Positions 38,045 to 46,597 of a stretch of DNA of 64,000 nt are shown one piece after another (positions within the stretch are counted from its first letter, which is position 1; each line of letters starts with the position of its first letter). Below the pieces are notes generated by a model that was given only the letters and a program-made list of their open reading frames with translations, did no database searches and was not told the origin of the DNA. Origin of the DNA: Zobellia uliginosa (lineage in GTDB: Bacteria; Bacteroidota; Bacteroidia; Flavobacteriales; Flavobacteriaceae); contig NZ_JAHKPY010000006.1 of assembly GCF_018860745.1 (NCBI RefSeq), positions 1-64,000 on the forward strand, in the 5' to 3' direction. The position numbers and the translations under genes are program-made.

Positions 38045-39124
38045 ATGACAATCGGTATCCCCAAAGAAGTCAAAAACAATGAAAATCGCGTAGGCATGAC
38101 ACCTGCGGGAGTATTTGAATTAACAAAACAAGGACATATCGTTTATGTGCAATCCGGTGCGGGAGAAGGCAGCGGATTTTTTGACAATGATTACAAAAAA
38201 GCGGGCGCCCTTATTTTGGACACTATTGGCCAAGTATATGGTATTAGCGAAATGATAGTAAAGGTAAAAGAACCTATGCCTGAAGAGTATGACTTGGTAC
38301 AACCGGACCAAATCATATTTACCTATTTTCATTTTGCTTCTAGCGAAGAGCTTACTAAAGCAATGATAGAAAGCAAATCTATCTGCATCGCTTATGAGAC
38401 GGTTGAAGATGTAGATGGGTCCTTACCGCTTTTAACACCTATGTCTGAGGTAGCAGGAAGAATGGCAGTTCAACAAGGGGCCAAATATCTAGAAAAACCA
38501 GCTAAAGGTAGAGGTGTTCTATTAGGTGGTGTACCTGGTGTTGCTCCTGGCAAAGTTCTGATATTAGGTGCCGGAGTAGTGGGCGTGCAGGCTGCAAAGA
38601 TGGCAGCTGGTTTAGGTGCTCAGGTAACCATATTAGATATTAACATGAAACGACTTAGGTATATCAATGATGTAATGCCTCCTCATGTTATAACTGAATT
38701 TTCTAACGAATTCAATATTCGAAAATATATACAAACTCATGACCTTATTATTGGTGGCGTTCTTCTAAAAGGAGCAAAAGCGCCTAATCTTATTACAAGA
38801 GATATGCTCAAGGAAATGAGACCAGGAACCGTAATTGTAGATGTAGCGGTAGATCAAGGAGGCTGTGTAGAAACCACCCGCCCGACCACTCACGAAGATC
38901 CTATTTATATTATTGATGATGTAGTGCATTATTCGGTTGCCAATATGCCAGGAGCCGTACCTTATACTTCTACCGTAGCCCTTACTAATGTTACCTTGCC
39001 TTATGTGGTTAAGTTAGCAAACTTGGGATGGGCAAATGCTACAGACAAAGACCCTGCACTTAAGAAGGGGCTAAATATTATTAACGGAGAAGTTGTTTAT
39101 GATGGTATAATGGAAGCTTTTTAG
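38045..39124 (+). CDS. ald: Alanine dehydrogenase
   Basis: This 359-residue cytosolic NAD-dependent enzyme reversibly deaminates L-alanine to pyruvate and ammonia. The N-terminus MTIGIPKEVKNNENRVGMTP is characteristic. A Rossmann motif lies at LILGAGVVGVQAAKMAAG (about 176-193), followed by the acidic ILDIN that fixes NAD. VDVAVDQGGCVETTRPTTH and VANMPGAVPYTSTVAL complete the family pattern. The length is slightly short of the usual ~370. It ends a same-strand run with an AEC permease, a Tat aminotransferase, a lipoprotein and a TonB receptor. A strong terminator follows. Lrp/AsnC control is inferred from the divergent regulator. Confidence 0.95.
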   Translation: MTIGIPKEVKNNENRVGMTPAGVFELTKQGHIVYVQSGAGEGSGFFDNDYKKAGALILDTIGQVYGISEMIVKVKEPMPEEYDLVQPDQIIFTYFHFASSEELTKAMIESKSICIAYETVEDVDGSLPLLTPMSEVAGRMAVQQGAKYLEKPAKGRGVLLGGVPGVAPGKVLILGAGVVGVQAAKMAAGLGAQVTILDINMKRLRYINDVMPPHVITEFSNEFNIRKYIQTHDLIIGGVLLKGAKAPNLITRDMLKEMRPGTVIVDVAVDQGGCVETTRPTTHEDPIYIIDDVVHYSVANMPGAVPYTSTVALTNVTLPYVVKLANLGWANATDKDPALKKGLNIINGEVVYDGIMEAF

Positions 39125-39153
39125 TACTAGCCAAATTAACCGAACATCATAAA

Positions 39154-39185
39154 AAAAACGGTCTCTATGTTAGAGACCGTTTTTT
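39154..39185. terminator. Bidirectional intrinsic terminator after ald
   Basis: Arms at 39154-39167 and 39171-39184 form a 14-bp stem (core ACGGTCTCTA/TAGAGACCGT, 3-base loop) with a T run to 39185. The matching A run on the left makes it work for the minus-strand gene ending at 39209 as well. Confidence 0.85.
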
Positions 39186-39208
39186 AATTATAAAATTAAG
39201 CTTCGTTA

Positions 39209-39553
39209 CTATCTACTTGCAACCTCAATTGGAATACGGTATACCATTCCTTTTTGAAAAGTTCCTTTAGATAATTTTTCATAATCGATAGCACCTTTTA
39301 AGTACTCCTTTAATGCTTCGTTTTCTGTTTCAATAGAGAGAATCCTTAAATAATTCCCTTCATCCACAGCAACTCTAACCTCTGCTTTAGAACCTCTGAT
39401 TTCATTTGGAATAGCGTTGGCTCCTAGCATCTCATAAATTTGAGATGTAAGAACTTTTAAAGCTTTTGGTTGATGTGCTTCTGGCGTGCCGGCAAATGCA
39501 TAGCCTATGTTCAACGCCATCATCACCATAAGGGCATAAACTGATTTTTTCAT
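39209..39553 (-). CDS. Small secreted protein of unknown function
   Basis: This 114-residue exported protein has a signal peptide (about 1-21, NIGYAFA) and one small alpha/beta domain: a helix (KALKVLTSQIYEMLGAN), then strands EVRVAVDEGNYLRILSIETE, then NEALKEYLKGAIDYEKL, ending with YRIPIEVAS. The family name is not known to me, but it is related to the decayed gene at 30559-30884, so the genome has carried more than one copy. It is transcribed towards ald and shares its terminator. No partner is evident nearby. Confidence 0.8.
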   Translation of the reverse strand: MKKSVYALMVMMALNIGYAFAGTPEAHQPKALKVLTSQIYEMLGANAIPNEIRGSKAEVRVAVDEGNYLRILSIETENEALKEYLKGAIDYEKLSKGTFQKGMVYRIPIEVASR

Positions 39554-39770
39554 GATTTTTTGTTTTGTTTTGCTAATTAAGATAACTAATTCATTTTAAA
39601 TATATTATAATTTAAAGCTCTAGTAATGATAATTCACTAATTTTTAACACTAAAAAACAATAATGTCATAAAACAAGAGCAAAAACTGACGATAACTCAG
39701 CATTTACCCTTGCTTGAGAGATTTATAAATTAAGGTATCAAAAAACATTAGGAATAATTAACAACAAAAA

Positions 39771-39802
39771 AAGAGGGATGAACCATATGGTTCATCCCTC
39801 TT
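39771..39802 (-). terminator. Perfect 32-bp palindrome ending the sucC unit
   Basis: The 16-bp arms (core AAGAGGGATGAACCAT and its complement) meet with no loop, centred between 39786 and 39787. On the minus strand a U-rich tract (TTTTTGTT) follows, so it fits an intrinsic terminator for sucC, 26 bases past its stop. Confidence 0.8.
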
Positions 39803-39827
39803 CATGTTTATGTAAAGTAGGTTGAGT

Positions 39828-41021
39828 CTAGCTCAAAACTTCTTTTACTTTATCCGCAGCTTCTTGAAACTGAACCGCAGAATGAACTGCTAGACCAGAG
39901 TTATCGATAATCTCTTTTGCGATTTCCGCATTGGTTCCTTGTAATCTAACAATAATAGGAACTTTAATAGAATCTCCCATATTCTTATATGCCTCTACAA
40001 TACCATTGGCAACACGATCACAACGTACAATACCTCCAAAGATATTTACAAGAATTGCTTTTACACCTTCGTCCTTTAAGATAATACGGAATGCTTCTTC
40101 AACCCTTTTAGCATCTGCAGTACCACCAACATCCAAGAAGTTAGCAGGCTCACCTCCGGCCATTTTAATCAAATCCATAGTAGCCATTGCCAATCCGGCA
40201 CCGTTAACCATACAGCCAACGTTACCATCTAAATCAACATAATTTAAACCTAATGCGCCGGCTTCAACTTCAATCGGGTTTTCTTCACGTAAATCACGCA
40301 TCTCCGCATACTGCTTTCTGCGGTAAAGAGCGTTATCATCAATAGATACTTTAGCATCTACTGCCATAATCTTATCATCCGATGTTTTTAACACAGGGTT
40401 GATTTCAAACATGCTGGAATCACTCTCTACATAAGCTTTATACAAAGAAGCAACGAACTTTGTCATCTCTTTAAAGGCTGTTCCCGAAAGTCCTAAGTTA
40501 AAAGCTATTTTTCTTGCTTGAAATGGCAAAAGACCTGTAGCCGGATCAATTTCTTCGGTATAAATAAGGTGTGGAGTGCTATCGGCAACCTCCTCAATAT
40601 CCATTCCTCCTTCGGTAGAATACATAATCATATTTCTACCTGTTCCCCTGTTCAAAAGAACAGACATGTAAAATTCACTAGTTTCACTATCGCCTGGATA
40701 ATACACATCCTCGGCAACTAAAACTTGGTGTACTTTTTTACCCTCGGCAGATGTCTGCGGGGTAATCAGGTTCATTCCAATAATGTTTCCTGAAATTTCT
40801 TCTACTTCTTTAAGGTTTTTGGCCAATTTTACACCACCACCTTTACCTCGGCCACCTGCATGTACCTGAGCTTTAATAACGTGCCAACCTGTACCGGTCT
40901 CAGCAGTTAGTTGTTTTGCAGCCTCTACGGCTTCTTTTGAATTATGAGCCACGATACCGCGCTGAATGCGCACACCGAAACTGGCTAAAATCTCTTTTCC
41001 TTGGTACTCGTGAAGATTCAT
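39828..41021 (-). CDS. sucC: Succinyl-CoA synthetase (ADP-forming) beta subunit
   Basis: This 397-residue beta subunit of the TCA-cycle enzyme makes succinate and ATP/GTP from succinyl-CoA. An N-terminal ATP-grasp domain (MNLHEYQGKEILASFGV, then AQVHAGGRGKGGGVKLAK) and a C-terminal CoA-ligase domain with NIFGGIVRCDRVANGIVEA are clear. The length is normal. The alpha-subunit gene (sucD) is not adjacent, which is common in Bacteroidota. A -7 promoter element lies 27 bases upstream of the ATG and a palindromic terminator follows the stop, so it is a single-gene unit. Confidence 0.97.
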   Translation of the reverse strand: MNLHEYQGKEILASFGVRIQRGIVAHNSKEAVEAAKQLTAETGTGWHVIKAQVHAGGRGKGGGVKLAKNLKEVEEISGNIIGMNLITPQTSAEGKKVHQVLVAEDVYYPGDSETSEFYMSVLLNRGTGRNMIMYSTEGGMDIEEVADSTPHLIYTEEIDPATGLLPFQARKIAFNLGLSGTAFKEMTKFVASLYKAYVESDSSMFEINPVLKTSDDKIMAVDAKVSIDDNALYRRKQYAEMRDLREENPIEVEAGALGLNYVDLDGNVGCMVNGAGLAMATMDLIKMAGGEPANFLDVGGTADAKRVEEAFRIILKDEGVKAILVNIFGGIVRCDRVANGIVEAYKNMGDSIKVPIIVRLQGTNAEIAKEIIDNSGLAVHSAVQFQEAADKVKEVLS

Positions 41022-41048
41022 ATATTAAGGTATATTTAGATTCAGAAG

Positions 41049-41056
41049 CAAAAATA
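41049..41056 (-). promoter_or_regulatory. -7 promoter element for sucC
   Basis: On the minus strand TATTTTTG matches TAnnTTTG exactly, 27 bases before the sucC start codon. The expected -33 TTG is not obvious. Confidence 0.5.
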
Positions 41057-41155
41057 GCAAACCCAGAGGATTTAGACTAATGAAATAAGGAGTTAGTTGT
41101 AAGTATCAAAACAAGTTTATAGGATACCCGCCCGTAATTACTGCTAAAATAAAGT

Positions 41156-41794
41156 TTAAAGATTAAAATCCTGGAAGTCCAAAGGATCAAAATTCTTGAA
41201 ATTACCGTTCATTTCAATGGTCTTCTTAGTACGGTTCACTTCACTCAACATAGAAATGGTAGATACCAAATGCTCTTTCATGAATACCAGTCGGTCCCGT
41301 TCACTGGGCATTTGGAGCAATTTATACTCTTGATCAAATGAGAGTCCCATCTTATGAACCAACACATAACTATTGAATTTTTCTAATGGCAATGGTGTAT
41401 AAGGCACGCCCATTAGCTCGTATAGTTCATGTATTTTATTAAGCACTTCCTCTTTTATATCTTTATCCGCATCATTGACGCTGTCTATGAACTTAATATT
41501 CCCGCCAGCGTAGAGCTTACCTTCCATTTGGTTCTCAAAACTAAGAATACGGAACACTTGGCGGGCTACACAGGTAACATCCATTTCTCCATCATCGTAC
41601 GTATTAACGATCTCTACCAATTGTACTTCCGTACCATAGGTCATACTGTCATTAATATAGACCGGAATCCCAAAAGTAACCGCCTCATTCCTACAGTCGC
41701 TAATTAACTGTTTGTAACGTTCTTCAAAAATGTGCAAAGGCACTGTTTCGCCAGGAAAGAAAATAGATTGCAGAGGTAATAATGCCAGTTTCAT
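41156..41794 (-). CDS. Lon protease substrate-binding domain protein
   Basis: This 212-residue cytosolic protein resembles the N-terminal substrate-binding domain of Lon protease (PF02190). LPLQSIFFPGETVPLHIFEE is the classic opening, followed by YKQLISDC and a middle GTEVQLVEIVN. It has no ATPase or protease domain, so it is a stand-alone LON-domain protein whose role is not known. The C-terminal helices (about 130-212) replace the usual Lon helical bundle. A near-match promoter (TTTG, 19 bases, TATTTTTA) sits upstream. It is flanked by divergent lysA. Confidence 0.88.
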   Translation of the reverse strand: MKLALLPLQSIFFPGETVPLHIFEERYKQLISDCRNEAVTFGIPVYINDSMTYGTEVQLVEIVNTYDDGEMDVTCVARQVFRILSFENQMEGKLYAGGNIKFIDSVNDADKDIKEEVLNKIHELYELMGVPYTPLPLEKFNSYVLVHKMGLSFDQEYKLLQMPSERDRLVFMKEHLVSTISMLSEVNRTKKTIEMNGNFKNFDPLDFQDFNL

Positions 41795-41959
41795 AATGTA
41801 ATATTTGGTCTAAAAATACAACCGAATTGAATAACTACAAACTAATTTCAAAAGCTTGTTTGTTTTAAAAATAACAATTTGTTGTATTTTTTATAATTGT
41901 AACTGATTTCTTGTACATATGGGATTAACCGACTAAATTCGCACTAAATACCTATGCAT

Positions 41960-43201
41960 ATGAATAATGCCGATTTGCTAAATATAGCAAAAACCTATGG
42001 AGATCCCGTTTACGTTTACGATTCGGAAAAAATAATTTCTCAATTTCAGAGACTTACAAACGCTTTTAGTAGCGTAAAGAAATTAAAACTCAACTATGCC
42101 GCCAAGGCATTGTCCAATATTGCCATCCTTAAGCTAATGAATAGTTTAGGTAGTGGTCTAGATACGGTATCTATTCAAGAAGTTCAATTAGGACTTCTTG
42201 CCGGTTTTAAACCAGAATCGATAATTTTCACCCCTAATGGTGTTTCCCTAGAGGAGATTGAAGAGGCTTCTAAATTGGGCGTTCGCATTAATATAGATAA
42301 CCTTTCTATTTTAGAGCAGTTTGGAAGCAAGCATCCGGATGTACCTGTCTGTATTCGTATTAACCCTCATGTTATGGCGGGTGGGAATGCCAATATTTCT
42401 GTAGGCCATATAGATTCTAAATTTGGTATTAGCATTCACCAGATTCCACATTTGTTACGCATTGTTAATGTTACCAATATGAACATTAATGGTATACACA
42501 TGCATACCGGAAGTGACATTTTAGATATTGATGTTTTTCTATATGCTTCGGAAATTCTTTTTGACACTGCAAAAAACTTCAAAAATCTTGATTTTATAGA
42601 TTTTGGAAGCGGATTTAAAGTGCCTTATAAAGAAGGTGATATTGAAACCAATGTTGAAGAACTTGGTAAAAAATTAGGTTCTCGTTTTAACGAGTTCTGT
42701 AAAGAATATGGCAAACAACTTACACTAGCCTTTGAACCAGGAAAATTTTTAGTGAGCGAAGCTGGTAATTTCCTTGCTAAAGTAAATGTTGTAAAACAAA
42801 CCACTTCTACGGTTTTTGCAAGCATAGATTCTGGTTTTAACCATTTAATACGTCCTATGCTTTATGGCGCTACTCACCGTATTATTAACATATCCAATCC
42901 AGAGGGTAGAGAGCGTTATTACTCTGTGGTAGGATATATATGTGAGACCGATACTTTCGCCAGCAATAAAAGAATCAACGAAATAAGTGAAGGAGATATT
43001 CTTTGCTTTAAAAATGCAGGTGCATATTGCTTTACAATGGCCAGTAACTACAACTCAAGATTTAGACCTGCAGAGGTACTTTGGCATGAGGGAAAAGCTA
43101 TATTAATTAGGGAACGAGAAACGTTCGATGACCTTACGAAACATCAAATAGATGTTAAAAATCTATTTTCTCCTAAGAAGGAAAAAGCTATAGCAAAATA
43201 A
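41960..43201 (+). CDS. lysA: Diaminopimelate decarboxylase
   Basis: This 413-residue PLP enzyme catalyses the last step of lysine synthesis, meso-diaminopimelate to L-lysine plus CO2. The PLP-lysine sits in LNYAAKALSN near residue 50; later motifs are HMHTGSDI, IDFGSGFKVPYKEGD and EPGKFLVSEAG. The C-terminal domain carries the conserved Cys in GYICETDTFAS and NAGAYCFTMASNYNSR. I prefer the second ATG at 41960, although ATG 41954 is 6 bases earlier and both fit. An upstream TTG, 20-base spacer and TAAATTCG (one mismatch to TAnnTTTG) is a candidate promoter. It appears transcribed alone. Confidence 0.95.
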   Translation: MNNADLLNIAKTYGDPVYVYDSEKIISQFQRLTNAFSSVKKLKLNYAAKALSNIAILKLMNSLGSGLDTVSIQEVQLGLLAGFKPESIIFTPNGVSLEEIEEASKLGVRINIDNLSILEQFGSKHPDVPVCIRINPHVMAGGNANISVGHIDSKFGISIHQIPHLLRIVNVTNMNINGIHMHTGSDILDIDVFLYASEILFDTAKNFKNLDFIDFGSGFKVPYKEGDIETNVEELGKKLGSRFNEFCKEYGKQLTLAFEPGKFLVSEAGNFLAKVNVVKQTTSTVFASIDSGFNHLIRPMLYGATHRIINISNPEGRERYYSVVGYICETDTFASNKRINEISEGDILCFKNAGAYCFTMASNYNSRFRPAEVLWHEGKAILIRERETFDDLTKHQIDVKNLFSPKKEKAIAK

Positions 43202-43218
43202 AGTTGGCGCATTTTCGT

Positions 43219-43226
43219 TAGTTTTG
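43219..43226 (+). promoter_or_regulatory. -7 promoter element for the thioredoxin-like gene
   Basis: TAGTTTTG matches TAnnTTTG exactly and lies 34 bases before the ATG at 43261. Confidence 0.45.
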
Positions 43227-43260
43227 GTACATTAGTTGGACTAATACCGCAAAAATCAAA

Positions 43261-43794
43261 ATGAAAATATCCGCCAAATATGCTTTTAAGTCTGTCCTAT
43301 TTATTTTTATAGGGCTAATGGCTTCAAACAGTAACGCTCAAGAGGTAAAATGGTTGAGCTGGAACGAAGCTGCTGAATTGATAGCCACAGAAAAGAATCC
43401 AAAGAAAATTTTTATAGATGTCTATACCGATTGGTGCGGATGGTGTAAAAAAATGGATAAGGATACATTTCAAGATTCTAAGGTAGCTGCTTATATGGCC
43501 GATAATTTTTATATGGTGAAGTTGGATGGTGAAGGCAAAGAACCTATTGAATTTAAAGGAAAGACCTACAAGTTTATTCCATCTGGCAGAAAAGGGTATC
43601 ATGAATTTGCCGCCGCACTTATGCAAGGCCGTATGAGCTACCCAACAACTATTTTTCTTGATGAAGAGATGAATATGCTTTCTCCTGTACCAGGTTATCA
43701 GAAGCCTGAGCCTTTCTTGAACATTGCCAAATATTTTGGTGATAATATTTACAAAGATCAAGATTGGAAAACTTACACTGGTGAAGGAAAATAG
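43261..43794 (+). CDS. Exported thioredoxin-fold protein, DUF255-like
   Basis: This 177-residue periplasmic protein has an N-terminal signal (about 1-26, MASNSNAQ) and a thioredoxin fold with the redox motif W-C-G-W-C-K-K, cysteines at 59 and 62. KIFIDVYTDWCGWCKKMDKD is the active-site helix start; SYPTTIFLDEEM carries the conserved cis-Pro. A loop between, YKFIPSGRKGYHEFAAALMQ, is longer than in plain thioredoxin. It probably keeps exported proteins or heme-handling partners reduced or disulfide-bonded. A -7 element lies upstream and a strong terminator downstream, so it is monocistronic. Confidence 0.88.
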   Translation: MKISAKYAFKSVLFIFIGLMASNSNAQEVKWLSWNEAAELIATEKNPKKIFIDVYTDWCGWCKKMDKDTFQDSKVAAYMADNFYMVKLDGEGKEPIEFKGKTYKFIPSGRKGYHEFAAALMQGRMSYPTTIFLDEEMNMLSPVPGYQKPEPFLNIAKYFGDNIYKDQDWKTYTGEGK

Positions 43795-43814
43795 AATAAT
43801 AATAAATTATGCTC

Positions 43815-43849
43815 AAACCCGATATCCGTTAAACGATATCGGGTTTTTT
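43815..43849 (+). terminator. Intrinsic terminator after the thioredoxin-like gene
   Basis: AAACCCGATATC (43815-43826) and GATATCGGGTTT (43835-43846) form a perfect 12-bp stem with an 8-base loop and a T tract to 43849. It is 21 bases past the stop codon. Confidence 0.85.
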
Positions 43850-43939
43850 ATTGGCTTAAGATTAGCTCTTATCTCTTGTATTCGTTTTGACTTTTAAGTA
43901 CTTTCATTCTACCAAAGAAACATAGAGTTCCAAAAGTTC

Positions 43940-46525
43940 ATGAAAACATTCTTTATTACCTTAATTGCCGGCCTATTTTTCCTTTCTTGTCAAGATGCAA
44001 ACAAAACATCATTTCCATTAGCAGACGGTGTTTCATTAGAATTGGCGAACTATAGAAAAAGTCAAGTTTCAAATGTTCATTATGAACTTGATTTTGAAAT
44101 CCCAAGAGAAAAAACAGAACCAATTCCTGCCAAACTAGTTCTTAGCTTTTCAATAGCTAATTTAGATGCACCTGTATATATTGATTTTAAAGAGGATACT
44201 TCCAATTTAAAATCCATTAAAACCAATAATAAAAACACCACTATTGTTCATGAGCTAGAACATATTGTAATAGCTCCTAAGCATCTCAAGATCGGTGATA
44301 ATACGGTAGCGATTGAATTTATCGCAGGTGATACATCTTTAAATAGAAATGATGATTACCTATATACACTTTTGGTTCCAGATCGTGCACGGACGCTTTT
44401 CCCATGTTTTGACCAACCTAATATAAAAGCCACCTATCAACTATCCATAGTGGCTCCAAAAGATTGGAGCGTTTTATGTGGTGCACCAGAAATAAGAAAA
44501 GAAGAAAATACCAATAGTATCACGCATTATTTTGACAAAACGGACCAAATGAGCACTTACCTGTTCTCTTTTGTTGCAGGCGAATTTAATTCTTCCCATC
44601 AAAATCCTGGTGCGTTTGATATGAATATGCTTTATAGAGAGACGGACGAGGATAAAATCGCTTTCAGTACGAACACTATTTTCGACCTACATCAACAGTC
44701 TTTAACATTTTTGGAAAACTACACGAATTTTAAGTTTCCGTTTCAGAAACTAGATTTTGCAACGATTCCCGGTTACCAATACGGCGGAATGGAACATGTG
44801 GGTGCTATTCAATATAAAGAAAGTGCATTATTTCTTGATGAAACTGCAACTGAAAATGAAAAGCTTAGAAGAATTAAACTCATAGCACACGAAACAAGTC
44901 ATATGTGGTTTGGCGATTTGGTTACCATGGATTGGTTCAATGACGTTTGGATGAAAGAGGTATTTGCCAATTTCATGGCGGATAAGATCGCTAATCCCGC
45001 CTTCCCAGAGGTAAACCATGACCTTGCCTTTATGACCACACATTATCCAAGGGCATATAGAGAGGATAGAACTAAAGGCTCTAACCCCATACGCCAGGAA
45101 TTGGATAATCTTAAAAATGCAGGTTCTCTATACGGCAGCATTATTTATAGTAAAGCCCCCATAATGATGCGGCAACTAGAACACGTTCTAGGAAAAAAAG
45201 CTTTTCAGAAAGGTGTACAAGAATACATTAAAACCTATAGTAACGGCAATGCTACTTGGAACGATCTTATTACCATATTTGCCAATAACACGGAGTTTGA
45301 TGTTGAAAAATGGAGCGAAGTATGGGTAAACGGTGCTGGCCGTCCTATATTTCATGAACAAATCGTGTATGACTCCAATGATAATATTATGTCTTTTACT
45401 ATCAACCAGACCGCAGAGGACGATAGTTACCGCATATGGCCCCAAACTTTTGATATTAGCTTAGTCTACAAAGATAGTTTTGAGACTATTACTGTAGATA
45501 TGAATACAAGTAGTGTAGAGCTTAGTGAAGCCGTAGGCAAATTAAAACCCTTATCCATTATTTATAATTCTAATGGTATGGGGTATGGTATTTTTCCCTT
45601 GTATAATATCAAAAGCGAGGAAGCTCCTAAAATTGAAGATGACATTGCTCGTGGATACGTTTATATTAACAGCTACGAAAGTGCATTAAACGGTTTAATT
45701 GAACCAAAAAATTTACTGGAATTTTACAGAGAAAGTCTAGCCGTTGAAAACAATGTACTCTTAACTAATCTCCTATCCCGTTATATTAACAACCTTTTTT
45801 GGAAATACCTATCTCCTGAGGAAAGAAATAGGTATCAGCCTCTTTTGGGAGATATGCTATGGTCTCAATTGCAGATGGAGATGCCAGCTAATCTTAAGAA
45901 AATACTGTTTTCAACTTTTCGTTCTATTGCTTTTTCAGAGAAATCAAAAGCTCAACTATACAAGGTTTGGCATAAAGATCATATAATTCCGAATTTGAAA
46001 CTCAATCAAGATGATTATACCAGTATGGCAGAAAGTCTGGCCATTTTTAAACATGATGACTATGAAAACATCTTAGAAACCGCCAAGCAGTCTATTAACA
46101 ATCCGGATAAGCTGGCTGAATTAACTTACTTACTGCCTTCACTATCAAATGATGAAAAAGTTAGAAATAAATTCTTTGCATCTCTAAAGGACGAGAAAAA
46201 CCGGCAGAAAGAATCTTGGGTATTAAATGCGTTAAGCAACCTTAACCATCCGTTACGGACAAATTCTAGTTTAAGTAATCTAAGGGCGAGTTTAGACCTA
46301 TTAACAGAAATTCAAAAAACAGGTGATATTTTCTTTCCTAAAGGGTGGTTAAACAACACTATAGGAAAGCACACTTCTGCCAAAGCCTATGCCATACTCA
46401 ACGAATTTATAGATGAAAACCCTAGATTAAAACCGACGCTTAAGAGCAAATTATTACAAGCTTCGGATGACCTTTACCGAGTACATACGTTAAGCGAAAA
46501 AGAAGATTTGGGCCCTACCGACTAA
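43940..46525 (+). CDS. M1-family aminopeptidase lipoprotein
   Basis: This 861-residue zinc aminopeptidase trims N-terminal residues from peptides. The lipobox (LFFLSC, Cys near 17) places it on a membrane outside the cytoplasm. An N-terminal beta-rich domain leads to the exopeptidase motif GGMEH (282-286) and the zinc site HETSH (317-321) with the third ligand E340 in DVWMKEVFANF. A conserved Tyr in SIIYSKAPIMM is also present. The C-terminal ~350 residues are alpha-helical repeats of the family. An intrinsic terminator follows and is shared with the convergent guaB gene. It looks monocistronic. Confidence 0.93.
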   Translation: MKTFFITLIAGLFFLSCQDANKTSFPLADGVSLELANYRKSQVSNVHYELDFEIPREKTEPIPAKLVLSFSIANLDAPVYIDFKEDTSNLKSIKTNNKNTTIVHELEHIVIAPKHLKIGDNTVAIEFIAGDTSLNRNDDYLYTLLVPDRARTLFPCFDQPNIKATYQLSIVAPKDWSVLCGAPEIRKEENTNSITHYFDKTDQMSTYLFSFVAGEFNSSHQNPGAFDMNMLYRETDEDKIAFSTNTIFDLHQQSLTFLENYTNFKFPFQKLDFATIPGYQYGGMEHVGAIQYKESALFLDETATENEKLRRIKLIAHETSHMWFGDLVTMDWFNDVWMKEVFANFMADKIANPAFPEVNHDLAFMTTHYPRAYREDRTKGSNPIRQELDNLKNAGSLYGSIIYSKAPIMMRQLEHVLGKKAFQKGVQEYIKTYSNGNATWNDLITIFANNTEFDVEKWSEVWVNGAGRPIFHEQIVYDSNDNIMSFTINQTAEDDSYRIWPQTFDISLVYKDSFETITVDMNTSSVELSEAVGKLKPLSIIYNSNGMGYGIFPLYNIKSEEAPKIEDDIARGYVYINSYESALNGLIEPKNLLEFYRESLAVENNVLLTNLLSRYINNLFWKYLSPEERNRYQPLLGDMLWSQLQMEMPANLKKILFSTFRSIAFSEKSKAQLYKVWHKDHIIPNLKLNQDDYTSMAESLAIFKHDDYENILETAKQSINNPDKLAELTYLLPSLSNDEKVRNKFFASLKDEKNRQKESWVLNALSNLNHPLRTNSSLSNLRASLDLLTEIQKTGDIFFPKGWLNNTIGKHTSAKAYAILNEFIDENPRLKPTLKSKLLQASDDLYRVHTLSEKEDLGPTD

Positions 46526-46549
46526 GATTACCTGGGGAATATTACAATT

Positions 46550-46578
46550 AAAAAGAGCCCTTTTAAAGGGCTCTTTTT
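46550..46578. terminator. Bidirectional intrinsic terminator between M1 peptidase and guaB
   Basis: Arms at 46550-46563 and 46565-46578 are perfectly complementary (core AAAAAGAGCCC/GGGCTCTTTTT). It lies 24 bases past the aminopeptidase stop and 19 bases past the guaB stop, with T tracts in both directions. Confidence 0.85.
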
Positions 46579-46597
46579 GGTTAATTTATGATATCAC

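Noticed and set aside
39771-39802. A 32-bp perfect palindrome as a mobile-element end
   Set aside because: It sits 26 bases past a stop codon with a U-rich flank, a standard intrinsic terminator, and has no partner copy nearby.
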